Below, piece after piece: positions 17,371 through 26,319 of a stretch of 64,000 nucleotides of DNA. This stretch comes from Brevibacterium aurantiacum (GTDB taxonomy: Bacteria; Actinomycetota; Actinomycetes; Actinomycetales; Brevibacteriaceae): NCBI RefSeq assembly GCF_900169065.1, contig NZ_FXZB01000016.1, positions 1 to 64,000 of the forward strand, written 5' to 3'. Each line of letters opens with the position of its first letter. Position 1 is the first letter of the stretch. Below the pieces are notes generated by a model. The model was given only the letters and a program-made list of their open reading frames with translations. It made no database searches and was not told the origin of the DNA. The translations under genes and the position numbers were made by a program.

Positions 17371-18270
17371 ATGACCCCTGCCGTCCTCGGGCTGGTGCTC
17401 TTCGCCTCGGTGGCCCATGCCCTGTGGAACATCGCCGCGAAGTCCGTCTCCGGCAAGGGCTACGCCTTCGTGCTGGCCTATCACGGACTCTCAGCGATCC
17501 TCCTAGCCCCGATCGCGATCTGGCTGCTCGCCTCAGGGACACATGAGTTCAGCCCGAGCCTGCTGGGAGCCGCCGCACTCAGCGCGATCTTCCACATCGC
17601 CTACTCGGTGTCCCTGCAGTCCGGCTATGACCATGCACCCCTGGGCGTCGTCTACCCCACAGCGCGTGGGGTAGGCCCGATCATCACGATCATCATCGCC
17701 GTGCTGTTCCTGGGGGAGCGGCCCAGCGCACCGGAGACCATCGGCGCCTTCGTCGTCATCGCCGGAATCGCAGTCGTGACCGTGCGCCCGAAGGGAGCCG
17801 GCGGAGGTCACGCAACAAGCAGCCACGGCGTGGGGCGTGGTCTGGCCTGGGGCGGGCTGATCGGAACTTTCATCGCCTCGTACACGCTCTGGGATGACTT
17901 CTCCGTCAACCACATCACCGATTCACCGCTGCTCTACTTCGCCGTCTCCGAAGCCTGCGTCGCCATCATCATGGCCCTGGGCATCGTGACGATCCCCGGC
18001 GGTCCGTCACGGCGCGCGGATTTCAGGTCGATCGTGTCCGGCCACAAACGAGCCTTGGTCACCGTCGCCATCCTCTCCCCGCTGGCGTACCTGCTCGTCC
18101 TCTTCGCCATGCAGCAGGCACCGGTGTCCCTCGTCGCCCCTGTGCGGGAGACCTCGATCATCGTCGGCACACTGCTGGCCTGGTGGTTCTTCGGGGAGAA
18201 GAACATCGCCATGAAGCTCACCGGTGCCGTGGTCGTCGTCGCCGGAATCGGCCTCATCGCCCTCGGCTGA
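17371..18270 (+). CDS. DMT-superfamily (EamA) transporter
   Basis: This is a 299-residue integral membrane protein with about ten predicted helices arranged as two EamA repeats. The repeats are seen from the paired patterns VVYPTARGVGPIITIIIAVLFLGERPS in the first half and LVAPVRETSIIVGTLLAWWFFGEKN in the second. Such proteins move metabolites or amino acids, usually outward; the substrate is unknown. It begins 38 bases after the aldehyde dehydrogenase and may be co-transcribed with it. It ends 17 bases from the convergent universal-stress gene. Confidence 0.85.
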   Translation: MTPAVLGLVLFASVAHALWNIAAKSVSGKGYAFVLAYHGLSAILLAPIAIWLLASGTHEFSPSLLGAAALSAIFHIAYSVSLQSGYDHAPLGVVYPTARGVGPIITIIIAVLFLGERPSAPETIGAFVVIAGIAVVTVRPKGAGGGHATSSHGVGRGLAWGGLIGTFIASYTLWDDFSVNHITDSPLLYFAVSEACVAIIMALGIVTIPGGPSRRADFRSIVSGHKRALVTVAILSPLAYLLVLFAMQQAPVSLVAPVRETSIIVGTLLAWWFFGEKNIAMKLTGAVVVVAGIGLIALG

Positions 18271-18287
18271 GTTCTCCTCGTGGAGGG

Positions 18288-19268
18288 TCAGCGCTTTCTC
18301 CCACCCTTTCGGCGGAGCACGCGCACGACTCGGGTGGGGCAGGCCGAGTGTGAGAGGACTGCCTGCGAGGTTGAACCGAGAATGGTGGACGCGAAGCCGC
18401 CGCGGCCCCGGGAGCCGATGATCATGAGCTCGGCGGTGTAGGTGGCACTGATGAGCACCTCGGTGGCGGGGGCATCGAAGATCGACCAGCGGACCTCAAC
18501 CTCGGGGAATTCCTCCGCCAGAGATTTCGCCGCCTCTTCACGCGAAGTCACGGCCTCGTCGTACATCTTCTCCAGGTGTGTTTCGCTGGGCATCCACTCC
18601 GGCGAGAGCACATGGGCGGCGGTGATGCCGATCAGGTGCAGGGGCAGACCGTAGATCCGAGCCTGCACTGCCGCCTCTCGCAGGACAGGGCCGTCGCTTT
18701 CGAAGGGGTCGATCGCGGCGACGATCTCACCGGTGAAGTCCGGGCGCCTGTCCCCGGACTCGGCGGCGGACGTCTGCGCGGAGGAGGAACGCACGGGCAG
18801 ATCGATCGGCAGCGGCCTCTCCGGCAGCGGGTGCTCTGGCCACGTGCTGGGGATGACCACGGTGGGGCAGTGTGCGTGGGCGGGCATCGCCAAGGCCACG
18901 GACCCGAGCAGGCGACCGGCGAAACCGCCGCGACCGCGGGCGCCGATGACGGCGAGGTCGGCGTTCTTCGAGTTGTCGACCAGCGCACCTGAGGCATCCC
19001 CGGGGGAGACCACGGTCGAGACCGGCACCGAGGCATCGGTGACGGTTCTGGCGCTGTCGTCGACGAGCTGCTGCACCGATCGTTTGATCGCAACGTCGAA
19101 ATCGGCCGGGTAGACGATGTCGGCCTGGCTCATGTTGACGCCGGGAACGGTGTAGGCCGCGACGAGGCGAATCTCGGAGGAGGTCAGCTGTGCATGCTTG
19201 ATCGCCCACTGCAGCGCACATTGACTGTTGGCGGAGCCGTCAACTCCGACGATGATCGTATGAGACAT
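18288..19268 (-). CDS. Tandem universal stress protein (UspA)
   Basis: This is a 326-residue protein with two UspA domains. The first starts at IIVGVDGSANSQ and the second near GEIVAAIDPFESD at about residue 145. Each ends with the ATP-binding G-2x-G-9x-G(S/T) pattern: GARGRGGFAGRLLGSVA and GSRGRGGFASTILGSTS. An ATP-binding stress role is expected. The ATG at 19268 is preferred over the GTG at 19274 because AGGGG lies 6-7 bases before it. It is a stand-alone gene, convergent with the DMT transporter and divergent from the small membrane protein. Confidence 0.93.
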   Translation of the reverse strand: MSHTIIVGVDGSANSQCALQWAIKHAQLTSSEIRLVAAYTVPGVNMSQADIVYPADFDVAIKRSVQQLVDDSARTVTDASVPVSTVVSPGDASGALVDNSKNADLAVIGARGRGGFAGRLLGSVALAMPAHAHCPTVVIPSTWPEHPLPERPLPIDLPVRSSSAQTSAAESGDRRPDFTGEIVAAIDPFESDGPVLREAAVQARIYGLPLHLIGITAAHVLSPEWMPSETHLEKMYDEAVTSREEAAKSLAEEFPEVEVRWSIFDAPATEVLISATYTAELMIIGSRGRGGFASTILGSTSQAVLSHSACPTRVVRVLRRKGGRKR

Positions 19269-19428
19269 GTCCACCCCTATGTGAGAAGTCCTACTGTGCC
19301 TGCCTCTACCTTATGGGATCGGTCGGATAACTGCCTGGGAATCGACGGAGGTGATCTCGACTAGACTGTCCGCGACGTGAAATGCGGGCGCCTCTGACCC
19401 GCCACTGACACCGATGCCCGAGGAGATC

Positions 19429-19911
19429 ATGAAGGACCAGATCGACGTCGCCGTTCGTCGCAGCCCCAAGTATTCGGTATTCATGGGACTCGGTGCGATT
19501 CTCGGCGTTCTCGTCGCGGGTGCGCTCACCCTCTTCGTCGATCCCGAAGCGATCCCCACCGGCTACACCGTGGGCAAGGGAGCCGGGCTGCTGCTGCTCA
19601 TCCTCGGCGTCGGCGGGCTGTTCCTCGGCGGACTGCTGGCACTGATCCTCGACTGGTCGGGCCGGCGGAAAGCACGCAAGTACCGCGTCGGTGCAGAGAT
19701 CGACATGGTCGATGATCCGAAGGAGATCGCGCGCCGTCGCATCGCCGAAGCCAATGGTGAGGATCCCGATGCCGGCGCCGAGGCAGCACCGGAGGCCGGC
19801 GCTGAGACGTCACCCGATACCACCGCAGAGACGTCGCCCGATCCCGTCGCCGAGGCGGAGGGCAGTGTCGATGACGAGCCCCGGAACGGGTCGCCGAGTA
19901 CCGGAGTCTGA
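19429..19911 (+). CDS. Small membrane protein upstream of purF
   Basis: The product is about 160 residues with two predicted helices: FMGLGAILGVLVAGALTLFV and a glycine/leucine-rich one around residues 52-76. A basic patch (SGRRKARKYR) and an acidic low-complexity tail rich in Ala, Glu, Pro, Asp and Thr follow. The ATG at 19429 has GAGGAG just upstream (spacing 3); an ATG at 19414 lacks one. No enzyme motif is seen. It precedes purF by 44 bases on the same strand; a functional link to purine synthesis is not shown. Confidence 0.7.
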   Translation: MKDQIDVAVRRSPKYSVFMGLGAILGVLVAGALTLFVDPEAIPTGYTVGKGAGLLLLILGVGGLFLGGLLALILDWSGRRKARKYRVGAEIDMVDDPKEIARRRIAEANGEDPDAGAEAAPEAGAETSPDTTAETSPDPVAEAEGSVDDEPRNGSPSTGV

Positions 19912-19935
19912 ACATCCTGTGAAGGTGGGCTCAGT

Positions 19936-19958
19936 CATGTGAGACAATCTTTCACGTG
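19936..19958. promoter_or_regulatory. Imperfect inverted repeat at the purF start
   Basis: CATGTGA at 19936-19942 and TCACGTG at 19952-19958 are complementary apart from one base, and the right arm contains the GTG start codon. It may be an operator or simply chance; the region lacks a Shine-Dalgarno sequence. Confidence 0.3.
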
Positions 19959-21437
19959 GCAAGAGGAGACGGGCAACTAACGCACGAAATTGACCCCCTG
20001 GACCGCGGACCTCAGGATGCTTGCGGAGTATTCGGAGTCTGGGCGCCAGGCGAGGAAATCGCCAAACTCACCTACTTCGGGCTCTACGCTCTGCAGCATC
20101 GTGGACAGGAGTCCGCGGGTATCGCTGCCAGCAACGGCAAGCAGATCCTGATCTACCGCGACATGGGCCTGGTCTCGCAGGTCTTCCATGAGCGGGATCT
20201 CGAACTTCTGCAGGGGCACATCGCGCTCGGGCATACGCGCTACTCGACGACGGGCTCACCCTCGTTCGAGAACGCACAGCCGACGCTGGGACCCACCCCG
20301 TTCGGGACTGTGGCATTGGCGCACAACGGCAACCTGACGAACTTCGATGAGCTCGAGGCGATGGCCGATGGTCGTCGTGATGACGCCGATCAGGTCGTCA
20401 AGGACGCGACGAAGAAGGTCAGCCGCACCCGGCCCTTCCGCGACTCCTCCAATGACACTTCGCTGGTCACCGAGCTCTTCGCCACGGAAGAGGGCGAGAA
20501 CCTCACCGAGGCTGCGCTCAACCTTCTGCCCAAGGTCGAAGGTGCGTTCTCACTGGCCTTCATGGACGAGAACACGCTCTATGCGGCCCGCGATCGTCAC
20601 GGTGTGCGGCCGCTGTCGCTGGGTCGGATGGAGAACGGCTGGGTCGTTGCCTCCGAGACCTCGGCCCTCGACATCGTCGGTGCTTCCTTCGTCCGTGATG
20701 TCGAACCCGGCGAACTCATCGCCATCGACGAGGACGGTCTGCGTTCCTTCCGCTTCGCCGAACAGGACCAGGCCCGCTGCGTCTTCGAATACGTGTATCT
20801 GGCTCGGCCCGACAGTGTGCTCAACGGCAAGACCGTGCATGCGGCCAGAACTCAGATGGGCCGTCAGCTCGCTGACGAATTCCCCGTCGACGCCGACCTC
20901 GTCATCGCCACCCCGGAATCGGGGACTCCGGCGGCCGTCGGCTATGCCGAACAGTCCGGCATCCCCTTCGGACAGGGGCTGATGAAGAACGCCTATGTCG
21001 GCCGCACCTTCATCCAACCCTCGGACACTCTGCGTCAGCGCGGCATCCGCCTCAAACTCAATCCTCTGCGTGAGAACATCGAGGGCAAACGCCTCGTCGT
21101 CGTCGATGACTCGATCGTGCGCGGCAACACCCAGCGTGCGCTCGTACGGATGCTGCGTGAGGCTGGTGCGAAGGAGATCCACGTGCGCATCTCCTCCCCG
21201 CCGGTCAAGTGGCCCTGCTTCTACGGCATCGACTTCGCGACCCGGGCCGAGCTCATCGCCAACGGTCTGAACATGGACGAGATCCGCGACAACCTCGGCG
21301 CCGATTCCCTGGGATACATCTCCCTCGACGGGATGGTCGAGGCCACCCAGCAGAAGCGCAGCCAGCTGTGCACCGCCTGCTTCTCGGGCGAATACCCGAT
21401 ACCTGTCAACAACACCCCCGCCGAAAAAGGATGTTGA
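19956..21437 (+). CDS. purF: Amidophosphoribosyltransferase PurF
   Basis: PurF converts PRPP and glutamine to phosphoribosylamine, the first committed step of purine synthesis. The 493-residue protein has the propeptide type start: the nucleophile Cys is residue 23 in QDACGVFG and is exposed by removal of 22 residues. The glutaminase domain shows HRGQESAGI, HTRYSTTG and HNGNLTN. The PRTase domain has the PRPP loop VVDDSIVRGNT. Cysteines in CTACFSG near the C-terminus suggest the Fe-S cluster found in the Bacillus-type enzyme. The GTG start has no clear ribosome site, so a leaderless transcript is possible. Confidence 0.96.
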   Translation: MARGDGQLTHEIDPLDRGPQDACGVFGVWAPGEEIAKLTYFGLYALQHRGQESAGIAASNGKQILIYRDMGLVSQVFHERDLELLQGHIALGHTRYSTTGSPSFENAQPTLGPTPFGTVALAHNGNLTNFDELEAMADGRRDDADQVVKDATKKVSRTRPFRDSSNDTSLVTELFATEEGENLTEAALNLLPKVEGAFSLAFMDENTLYAARDRHGVRPLSLGRMENGWVVASETSALDIVGASFVRDVEPGELIAIDEDGLRSFRFAEQDQARCVFEYVYLARPDSVLNGKTVHAARTQMGRQLADEFPVDADLVIATPESGTPAAVGYAEQSGIPFGQGLMKNAYVGRTFIQPSDTLRQRGIRLKLNPLRENIEGKRLVVVDDSIVRGNTQRALVRMLREAGAKEIHVRISSPPVKWPCFYGIDFATRAELIANGLNMDEIRDNLGADSLGYISLDGMVEATQQKRSQLCTACFSGEYPIPVNNTPAEKGC

Positions 21438-21438
21438 G

Positions 21439-22533
21439 TTGAGCACCGATCCAGCTAAGTCCACCACCTATGCCGCCGCCGGCGTCGACGTCGAGGCCGG
21501 TGACCGCGCCGTCGAAATGATGAAGTCCGCGGTTGCGGCCACACACAACGCGAACGTCGTCGGCGAGGTGGGCGGTTTCGCCGGACTCTTCGACGTCTCC
21601 GTACTCAAGGACTACGAGCGCCCGCTGCTGGCCTCGTCGACCGACGGCGTGGGCACGAAGGTAGCCATCGCGCAGGCTCTCGACAAGCACGACACCATCG
21701 GATACGACCTGGTGGGAATGGTCGTCGATGACATCATCGTGTGCGGTGCCAAGCCGTTGTTCATGACCGACTACATCGCCTGCGGCAAGGTCGTGGCCGA
21801 GCGTATCGCCGATATCGTCCGGGGCATCGCCGAGGCGTGTGCCAGTGCCGATGTCGCCCTCGTCGGGGGAGAGACCGCAGAGCACCCGGGTCTGCTCGGC
21901 GTCGACGAATACGATGTCGCCGGTGCCGCCACCGGTGTCGTCGATGCGTCCAAGCTGCTGGGGCCGGAGAAGGTCTCGGCCGGTGACGTGCTCATCGGAC
22001 TGCCGTCCTCGGGCATCCATTCCAACGGCTACTCCCTGGTCAGGCACATCATCGTCGAGGCGGGCTGGGGTCTTGATCGCAATGTCCCCGAATTCGGTCG
22101 CACCCTGGGTGAGGAACTCCTCGTTCCCACTCATGTCTACACCGGTGAGCTCAATGCCCTGTTCTCGGCTCTGCCCGATGCTGTGCATGCGGTCTCGCAT
22201 GTCACCGGCGGGGGACTCTCGGCCAATGTGGCGCGCGTGCTGCCCAAGGGCCTCGTGGCGAAGATGTCGCGGTCCTCATGGGAGATCCCGCCTGTATTCT
22301 CGACCCTCGGTGATCTCGGCGGAGTCCCGCAGGATGACCGCGAGCGGACCTGGAACCTCGGCGTCGGAATGGTCCTCGTGACCTCTGCTGACTCCGTCGA
22401 CAGTGTGCTCGCCGCCAGCCCGGGCTCGTGGGTCCTCGGCGACGTCAGCGTCGACGACGGTGCACTGGCCTCGGAACTCGACTACGTTCAGGGCGCCAAG
22501 GGCGTCGACGGCGGAGCCGCCATCCTCGGCTGA
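21439..22533 (+). CDS. purM: Phosphoribosylformylglycinamidine cyclo-ligase PurM
   Basis: PurM is AIR synthetase, step 5, closing the imidazole ring with ATP. The 364-residue product shows YAAAGVDVEAGDRAVE at the start, the SSTDGVGTK ATP-binding motif, MVVDDIIVCGAKPLFMTDYI, LVGGETAEHPG and LPSSGIHSNGYSLVR, all hallmarks of PurM. The start is a TTG at 21439 only one base after the purF stop; AAAGG about 8 bases upstream supports it. It is co-transcribed with purF and followed by a strong terminator. Confidence 0.96.
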   Translation: MSTDPAKSTTYAAAGVDVEAGDRAVEMMKSAVAATHNANVVGEVGGFAGLFDVSVLKDYERPLLASSTDGVGTKVAIAQALDKHDTIGYDLVGMVVDDIIVCGAKPLFMTDYIACGKVVAERIADIVRGIAEACASADVALVGGETAEHPGLLGVDEYDVAGAATGVVDASKLLGPEKVSAGDVLIGLPSSGIHSNGYSLVRHIIVEAGWGLDRNVPEFGRTLGEELLVPTHVYTGELNALFSALPDAVHAVSHVTGGGLSANVARVLPKGLVAKMSRSSWEIPPVFSTLGDLGGVPQDDRERTWNLGVGMVLVTSADSVDSVLAASPGSWVLGDVSVDDGALASELDYVQGAKGVDGGAAILG

Positions 22534-22563
22534 GGCTGGCGGACGAAAGCGTTCGGGCAAAGC

Positions 22564-22593
22564 AGAAGGCGGAGACCGAAGTCTCCGCCTTCT
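22564..22593 (+). terminator. Rho-independent terminator after purFM
   Basis: AGAAGGCGGAGAC at 22564-22576 and GTCTCCGCCTTCT at 22581-22593 form a perfect 13-bp stem closed by a CGAA tetraloop. It starts 30 bases past the purM stop and lies between purM and the convergent DUF3073 gene. Confidence 0.85.
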
Positions 22594-22652
22594 TGCTTGA
22601 GCGAATCCGATGCTCAGGTTCTCTGAGCGTCGATCACATCAGTGCTGATCGG

Positions 22653-22880
22653 TCAAGATTCGCGCTGTGTATAGTCGTCTTCTTCGTCGTCATCGTCGAC
22701 GTTGTACTTGTCGGCGTAATCCGAATAGTCCGGCTCGTTGTCGTACGGATCTGACGAACCGGACGCCTGCGACTCGGAACCCAGTTCCTGCTGGAGTCTA
22801 TTCAGGTCGGTGTCCGGGCTGTAATATTTCAGCTTCCGGGCAACCTTGATCTGCTTTGCCTTTGCGCGGCCGCGACCCAC
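22653..22880 (-). CDS. DUF3073 family small basic-acidic protein
   Basis: This 75-residue protein belongs to an actinobacterial family of unknown role. It begins GRGRAKAKQIKVARKLKYYSP, the conserved Lys/Arg-rich N-terminal block, then TDLNRLQQEL, and ends in an acidic Asp/Glu run (DDDDEEDD). The GTG at 22880 is chosen over the upstream ATG at 22904. GGAGGGGG sits 8 bases before the GTG, and the family starts with M-GRGRAK. Purine genes next to DUF3073 are a recurring actinobacterial neighbourhood. Confidence 0.88.
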   Translation of the reverse strand: MGRGRAKAKQIKVARKLKYYSPDTDLNRLQQELGSESQASGSSDPYDNEPDYSDYADKYNVDDDDEEDDYTQRES

Positions 22881-23008
22881 TGGCGTGACCCCCTCCGTCG
22901 TCATGTGGGGCGAAGCGCCCCGGACTAGATCTCTGCTATGCGCTTAAATCCTACCTGTTCGTACTGGGAAGTTCCATTTTGAAGCCCGACCTTGGATAGG
23001 CTGAAGGC

Positions 23009-23824
23009 ATGTCCTACAGTCGCGATTATGTCGTCACTCTGCGAATCTTCGAACCCACCGTGGTTCATTCCGCATTGCAAGACGACCAGGTGGAAGACAA
23101 CCGTACCCGGGTCGAGGAGCTGGTCTCCGCCGATGCCGATCAGCGCTTGATCTCACTGCCGCCGAGCCCTGTAGCCGAATCGTTTCGCAACACTCCGATC
23201 TTCCTTCCAGCGTCTCAGACCTCGGACGGAGTGGACCGCTACTGCCCCGCTCAAGAGGACATTCGCGGGTGGGAGGCACTCGAGTCGCTGAGCGAGCACA
23301 CCTCGAAGGCGACGCTGGACATCATCGCTCCGAAGTCCGCACGCAGGAGGGCTGCCAGCCGTCGCGCCGAGTGGCTCCAGGATGCCAAGGACACTCGGGT
23401 CTTCACCCGAGTCTCGGCCTGGGACGTGCCGCCGTCATGGTGGCTGTTCTTCTCTCTGAGCGAAGACCAGATCATTACGAACGAAACTGATGCCGGGCTG
23501 AGAGTGCTCATTCGTACGGACATTCTGGCCGCCTCGGCGAGGATGGAATGGGCGGCGGAGACCGTGGCCGACAAGTCCAAGGTCGTGGACATGGTCGAAC
23601 AGACCTCGATCTTGGCGCAGTGGGTCGACGGCTTCGATATGAACTCCGTGCTCGAACTCGATCTTGGTGGGATGAGCGATGTGCTCTGGCCCAATGAGGC
23701 ACCGGAGCTCGTCGATTCGTGGGTGACCGCGCTGTCTAATGACGACCCCGAAACCGCGGTCGCCTCCTTCCAGAAGTACGCGGCGATGTGGGAGCAGCTC
23801 AATCTCTACGCCCGCAGCTCCTGA
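23009..23824 (+). CDS. Conserved protein of unknown function
   Basis: This 271-residue soluble protein has no signal peptide or membrane segment. It opens with SYSRDYVVTLRIFEPTVVHSA and has a basic patch (KSARRRAASRRAEWLQDAK) near residues 109-127. The second half is acidic and helical, ending in EQLNLYARSS. The aromatic SAWDVPPSWWLFFSL segment is the most distinctive. I do not recognise a named family. It is divergent from DUF3073 and precedes a membrane-protein pair by 93 bases. Confidence 0.75.
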   Translation: MSYSRDYVVTLRIFEPTVVHSALQDDQVEDNRTRVEELVSADADQRLISLPPSPVAESFRNTPIFLPASQTSDGVDRYCPAQEDIRGWEALESLSEHTSKATLDIIAPKSARRRAASRRAEWLQDAKDTRVFTRVSAWDVPPSWWLFFSLSEDQIITNETDAGLRVLIRTDILAASARMEWAAETVADKSKVVDMVEQTSILAQWVDGFDMNSVLELDLGGMSDVLWPNEAPELVDSWVTALSNDDPETAVASFQKYAAMWEQLNLYARSS

Positions 23825-23917
23825 GCTGAGCCGTTCAACTCCTGAGTCGCCGGTACGTGAGTGGCCGCTACGATAGTCTGCGTACCCGCGGCGTCGAGAG
23901 AATGAACCACACAGCGC

Positions 23918-24463
23918 ATGGATGAGAAGAAGCGTCGACTCCTGACGAACAGGAAGCCGCCATCGGACACGGCCGGCGAGCCAGGGCCTGCAGACAGGGC
24001 AGCGACCGCCACGAAGCCGAAGCCGATGTCGACCTGGTCGATCACCTGGCGCCTCGGCGCGACCGCGGTGGCCCTGATCATCCTCACCTGCGGACAGTTC
24101 CTCAACACCAACGACTTCTTCCCGCTCGGGTCACTCACCCAGTACGCGACCGCCAAGGACCTCAACGGCACCGTGAACTCGACCTGTATCGAAGCGCAGT
24201 TCCCCGGCGAGGACGAACCACGCCGGCTCGGCTTCAACACGGACACCGTCGGGATCGAACGCGGCGACATCGAATCCCAGCTCGACCGGGTCATCGCCAA
24301 CCCCGAGCTGATGCAGACCATGGCCGACTCCTTTGAACGCCTGCACCCGAATGAGCCGAAGCCGGAGGAGATGATCCTCTGCCGCACCGTGACTCAGCTG
24401 GAGAACGGCCGCAGCGTCGGCGAACCCGAACACAAGATCCTGGCGACCTGGGAGGTGCAGTGA
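23918..24463 (+). CDS. Single-pass membrane protein of unknown function
   Basis: The product is 181 residues: a cytoplasmic, basic N-terminus, one predicted helix at about 43-62 (WRLGATAVALIILTCGQFL), then an extracytoplasmic acidic domain. That domain contains two cysteines (NSTCIEAQ and MILCRTV) that could form a disulfide. The family is not recognised. Its stop overlaps the next start by 4 bases (GTGA), so it is coupled to the HTTM-like gene and the two may form a complex. Confidence 0.75.
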   Translation: MDEKKRRLLTNRKPPSDTAGEPGPADRAATATKPKPMSTWSITWRLGATAVALIILTCGQFLNTNDFFPLGSLTQYATAKDLNGTVNSTCIEAQFPGEDEPRRLGFNTDTVGIERGDIESQLDRVIANPELMQTMADSFERLHPNEPKPEEMILCRTVTQLENGRSVGEPEHKILATWEVQ

Positions 24464-25323
24464 GCAATTCCACCACCGCCGAGGTGAAAGCCGGCAACCG
24501 TGTCATCGCCTGGTTCACGCCCCAGCTCCCGCTGGCTCGGGTCGCGGTATTCCGCGTCATCGTCTACATCTTCGTCATCATCGACGTGCTCACCATCTCC
24601 GCCGACGTCATCCCGCACGGCTGGACTCCCGAGCTCTATCAGCCCCTGTGGCTGGCCAGATTCCTCCACATCCCACCCGTCAGCGTCCTCGGCGCACAGA
24701 TTCTGTTGGCCGCGATCATCGTCTTCTCACTGCTGGCGGCCGCCGGAATCCTCCAACGCATCAGCGGCTGGGCCGTGGCGATCACCTTCGGGCTGTGGAT
24801 GTTCTACACGCAGGGCTACGGCTACGTCGCCCACGACCACATGGCACTCGTCATCGCCGTCGTGGTGCTGCCGACGGTCGGAATCGCACGGTTCCGCGAT
24901 GTGGGAGCCACCTCGGCGAAGGCAGGGTGGGCACTGCGGGTCGTGCAGATCTCCGTCGTCCTCACCTACTTCTACTCGGTGGTGATGAAGTGGATCGCCT
25001 CGGGCAACATCACCCACTGGGCCAACGGGGCTGTGATCATCTGGGCGCTGATGCGCCGCGGTGCCGAATGGTCGAAGCCGTTCCTCGAGATGCCGGGTCT
25101 TCTCATCGCCGGGCAGTGGGCAACTCTCGTCTTCGAGTTCCTCTCGCCGATCGTGCTGTTCTTCAAGGGCAAGTGGCTCTACGGTGCCGTCATCTTCTTC
25201 ATGCTCTTCCACCTCATGACCTACATCGCCCTGGGCATCCACTTCCTCCCGACCGTCATCTGCTGGGCGGCGTTCCTGCCCCTGGAGAAGCTCGTGCCGA
25301 AGCGGTTCGCAGCGACTCGCTGA
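24460..25323 (+). CDS. HTTM-like multi-pass membrane protein
   Basis: The protein is 287 residues with about seven to eight hydrophobic helices. The layout and the YVAHDHMALVIAVVVLP segment resemble HTTM proteins, a group related to the membrane part of vitamin K-dependent gamma-carboxylase. Support comes from the FRVIVYIFVIIDVL opening, the VVLTYFYSVVMKW helix and the LFHLMTYIALGIHFLPTVI close. The carboxylase active-site region is not evident, so no enzymatic activity is claimed. GTG start with GGGAGG 5 bases upstream. It pairs with the preceding single-pass protein. Confidence 0.6.
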   Translation: MSNSTTAEVKAGNRVIAWFTPQLPLARVAVFRVIVYIFVIIDVLTISADVIPHGWTPELYQPLWLARFLHIPPVSVLGAQILLAAIIVFSLLAAAGILQRISGWAVAITFGLWMFYTQGYGYVAHDHMALVIAVVVLPTVGIARFRDVGATSAKAGWALRVVQISVVLTYFYSVVMKWIASGNITHWANGAVIIWALMRRGAEWSKPFLEMPGLLIAGQWATLVFEFLSPIVLFFKGKWLYGAVIFFMLFHLMTYIALGIHFLPTVICWAAFLPLEKLVPKRFAATR

Positions 25324-25341
25324 CCGGTCCCCAGTGACGCG

Positions 25342-26229
25342 CTAAGTGTCTTGCCGCAGGGCGTCGAGGACACGTTTGACGGCTGCGCGTTCGGCGGTGT
25401 CGGGGGCCATGACCGCCACAACCCACCGCGTGGTCGCTACCCCCTTCAACGGGAGAAGCGTGAGCCCGGCGCCCTTCGGGGTCGTGAATCGCGGCAGCAG
25501 GGCGACTTGGTCACTCGAGGACACGATCGCCTCGATGAGTCGGTTGTCCCGGATGCGCTGAGTGACCTCGAGCTCGCGTCCGGTGACATGTTCTATCGAC
25601 GTCAGAATCGTGGCGAAGGGGAAACCGTGGGGCACACTGATCCACTGAACGTCGACGAGGTCAGCAGGCGTGAGCTCATCCCGACCTGCCAGTGGGTGGG
25701 AATCTGCGACCGCGACGTCGATGGGTTCGGTCGCCAGGGACTCGACGCTCAGCCCGTTGGTCCCCGCGGGTCGTTCGGAGATGAGGCTGTGGGCGACGAC
25801 GATGTCGACGTCGGAGGTCAGGCCCGCGAACTCGTGTTCGGCCAGGTCCACGTCGACGGTGCGCAGGGTGATCTTCGGGCTCGTCTCTCGCAGCTGCCGG
25901 AGCGCAGGGGGCACCAAGTAGGTCAGTGCGCTGGGCAATCCGGCAATCCGGACTTCCCCGGAGGCCTCGCCGAGGTAGTCCTCCCAGTCCGCTTCCACGC
26001 GGGCAAGTGCCGAGGCCACGTCCTGCCCTCCGGCAGCCAGGAGTCGCCCGGCAGGCGTGAGTTTGAGACTGCGACCGGCAGGTTCGACGAGACGATGTCC
26101 GACCTCCCTGGTTGCCTGCTTGAGCTGCTGGGACACCGCTGAAGGCGTGCGAAACGTGGCTTCGGCGACAGCCGTGACGCTTCCGCGTTCGTCGAGTTGG
26201 CGCAGCAGCTCGAGGTGCCGGGGATCCAT
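25342..26229 (-). CDS. LysR-family transcriptional regulator
   Basis: This is a 295-residue LysR-type regulator. It has an N-terminal winged helix-turn-helix (LELLRQLDERGSVTAVAEA, TPSAVSQQLKQ) and a periplasmic-binding-like effector domain from about residue 90. Ala and Thr occupy core helix positions as in the ArgP/YofA-like branch that reads amino acids or small organic ions. It is divergent from a DMT transporter across a 90-base gap, the usual arrangement for a regulator and its exporter. GCTACAAG direct repeats lie between the two. Confidence 0.88.
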   Translation of the reverse strand: MDPRHLELLRQLDERGSVTAVAEATFRTPSAVSQQLKQATREVGHRLVEPAGRSLKLTPAGRLLAAGGQDVASALARVEADWEDYLGEASGEVRIAGLPSALTYLVPPALRQLRETSPKITLRTVDVDLAEHEFAGLTSDVDIVVAHSLISERPAGTNGLSVESLATEPIDVAVADSHPLAGRDELTPADLVDVQWISVPHGFPFATILTSIEHVTGRELEVTQRIRDNRLIEAIVSSSDQVALLPRFTTPKGAGLTLLPLKGVATTRWVVAVMAPDTAERAAVKRVLDALRQDT

Positions 26230-26237
26230 GCGCCCAT

Positions 26238-26277
26238 GCTACAAGAATGAAGTTCAGCTACAAGGTCTGTGTAGAAT
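26238..26277 (+). promoter_or_regulatory. Divergent LysR/DMT control region with GCTACAAG direct repeats
   Basis: GCTACAAG occurs at 26238-26245 and 26257-26264, 19 bases apart. TAGAAT at 26272-26277 could be the -10 box of the DMT gene. Two LysR half-sites on the same face of the helix about 19-21 bases apart would fit known LysR spacing, but no T-N11-A dyad is clear. Confidence 0.4.
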
Positions 26278-26319
26278 AATTCGATTGTGTTAACTGTCAG
26301 TGCGCAGAACAATGGAGTC

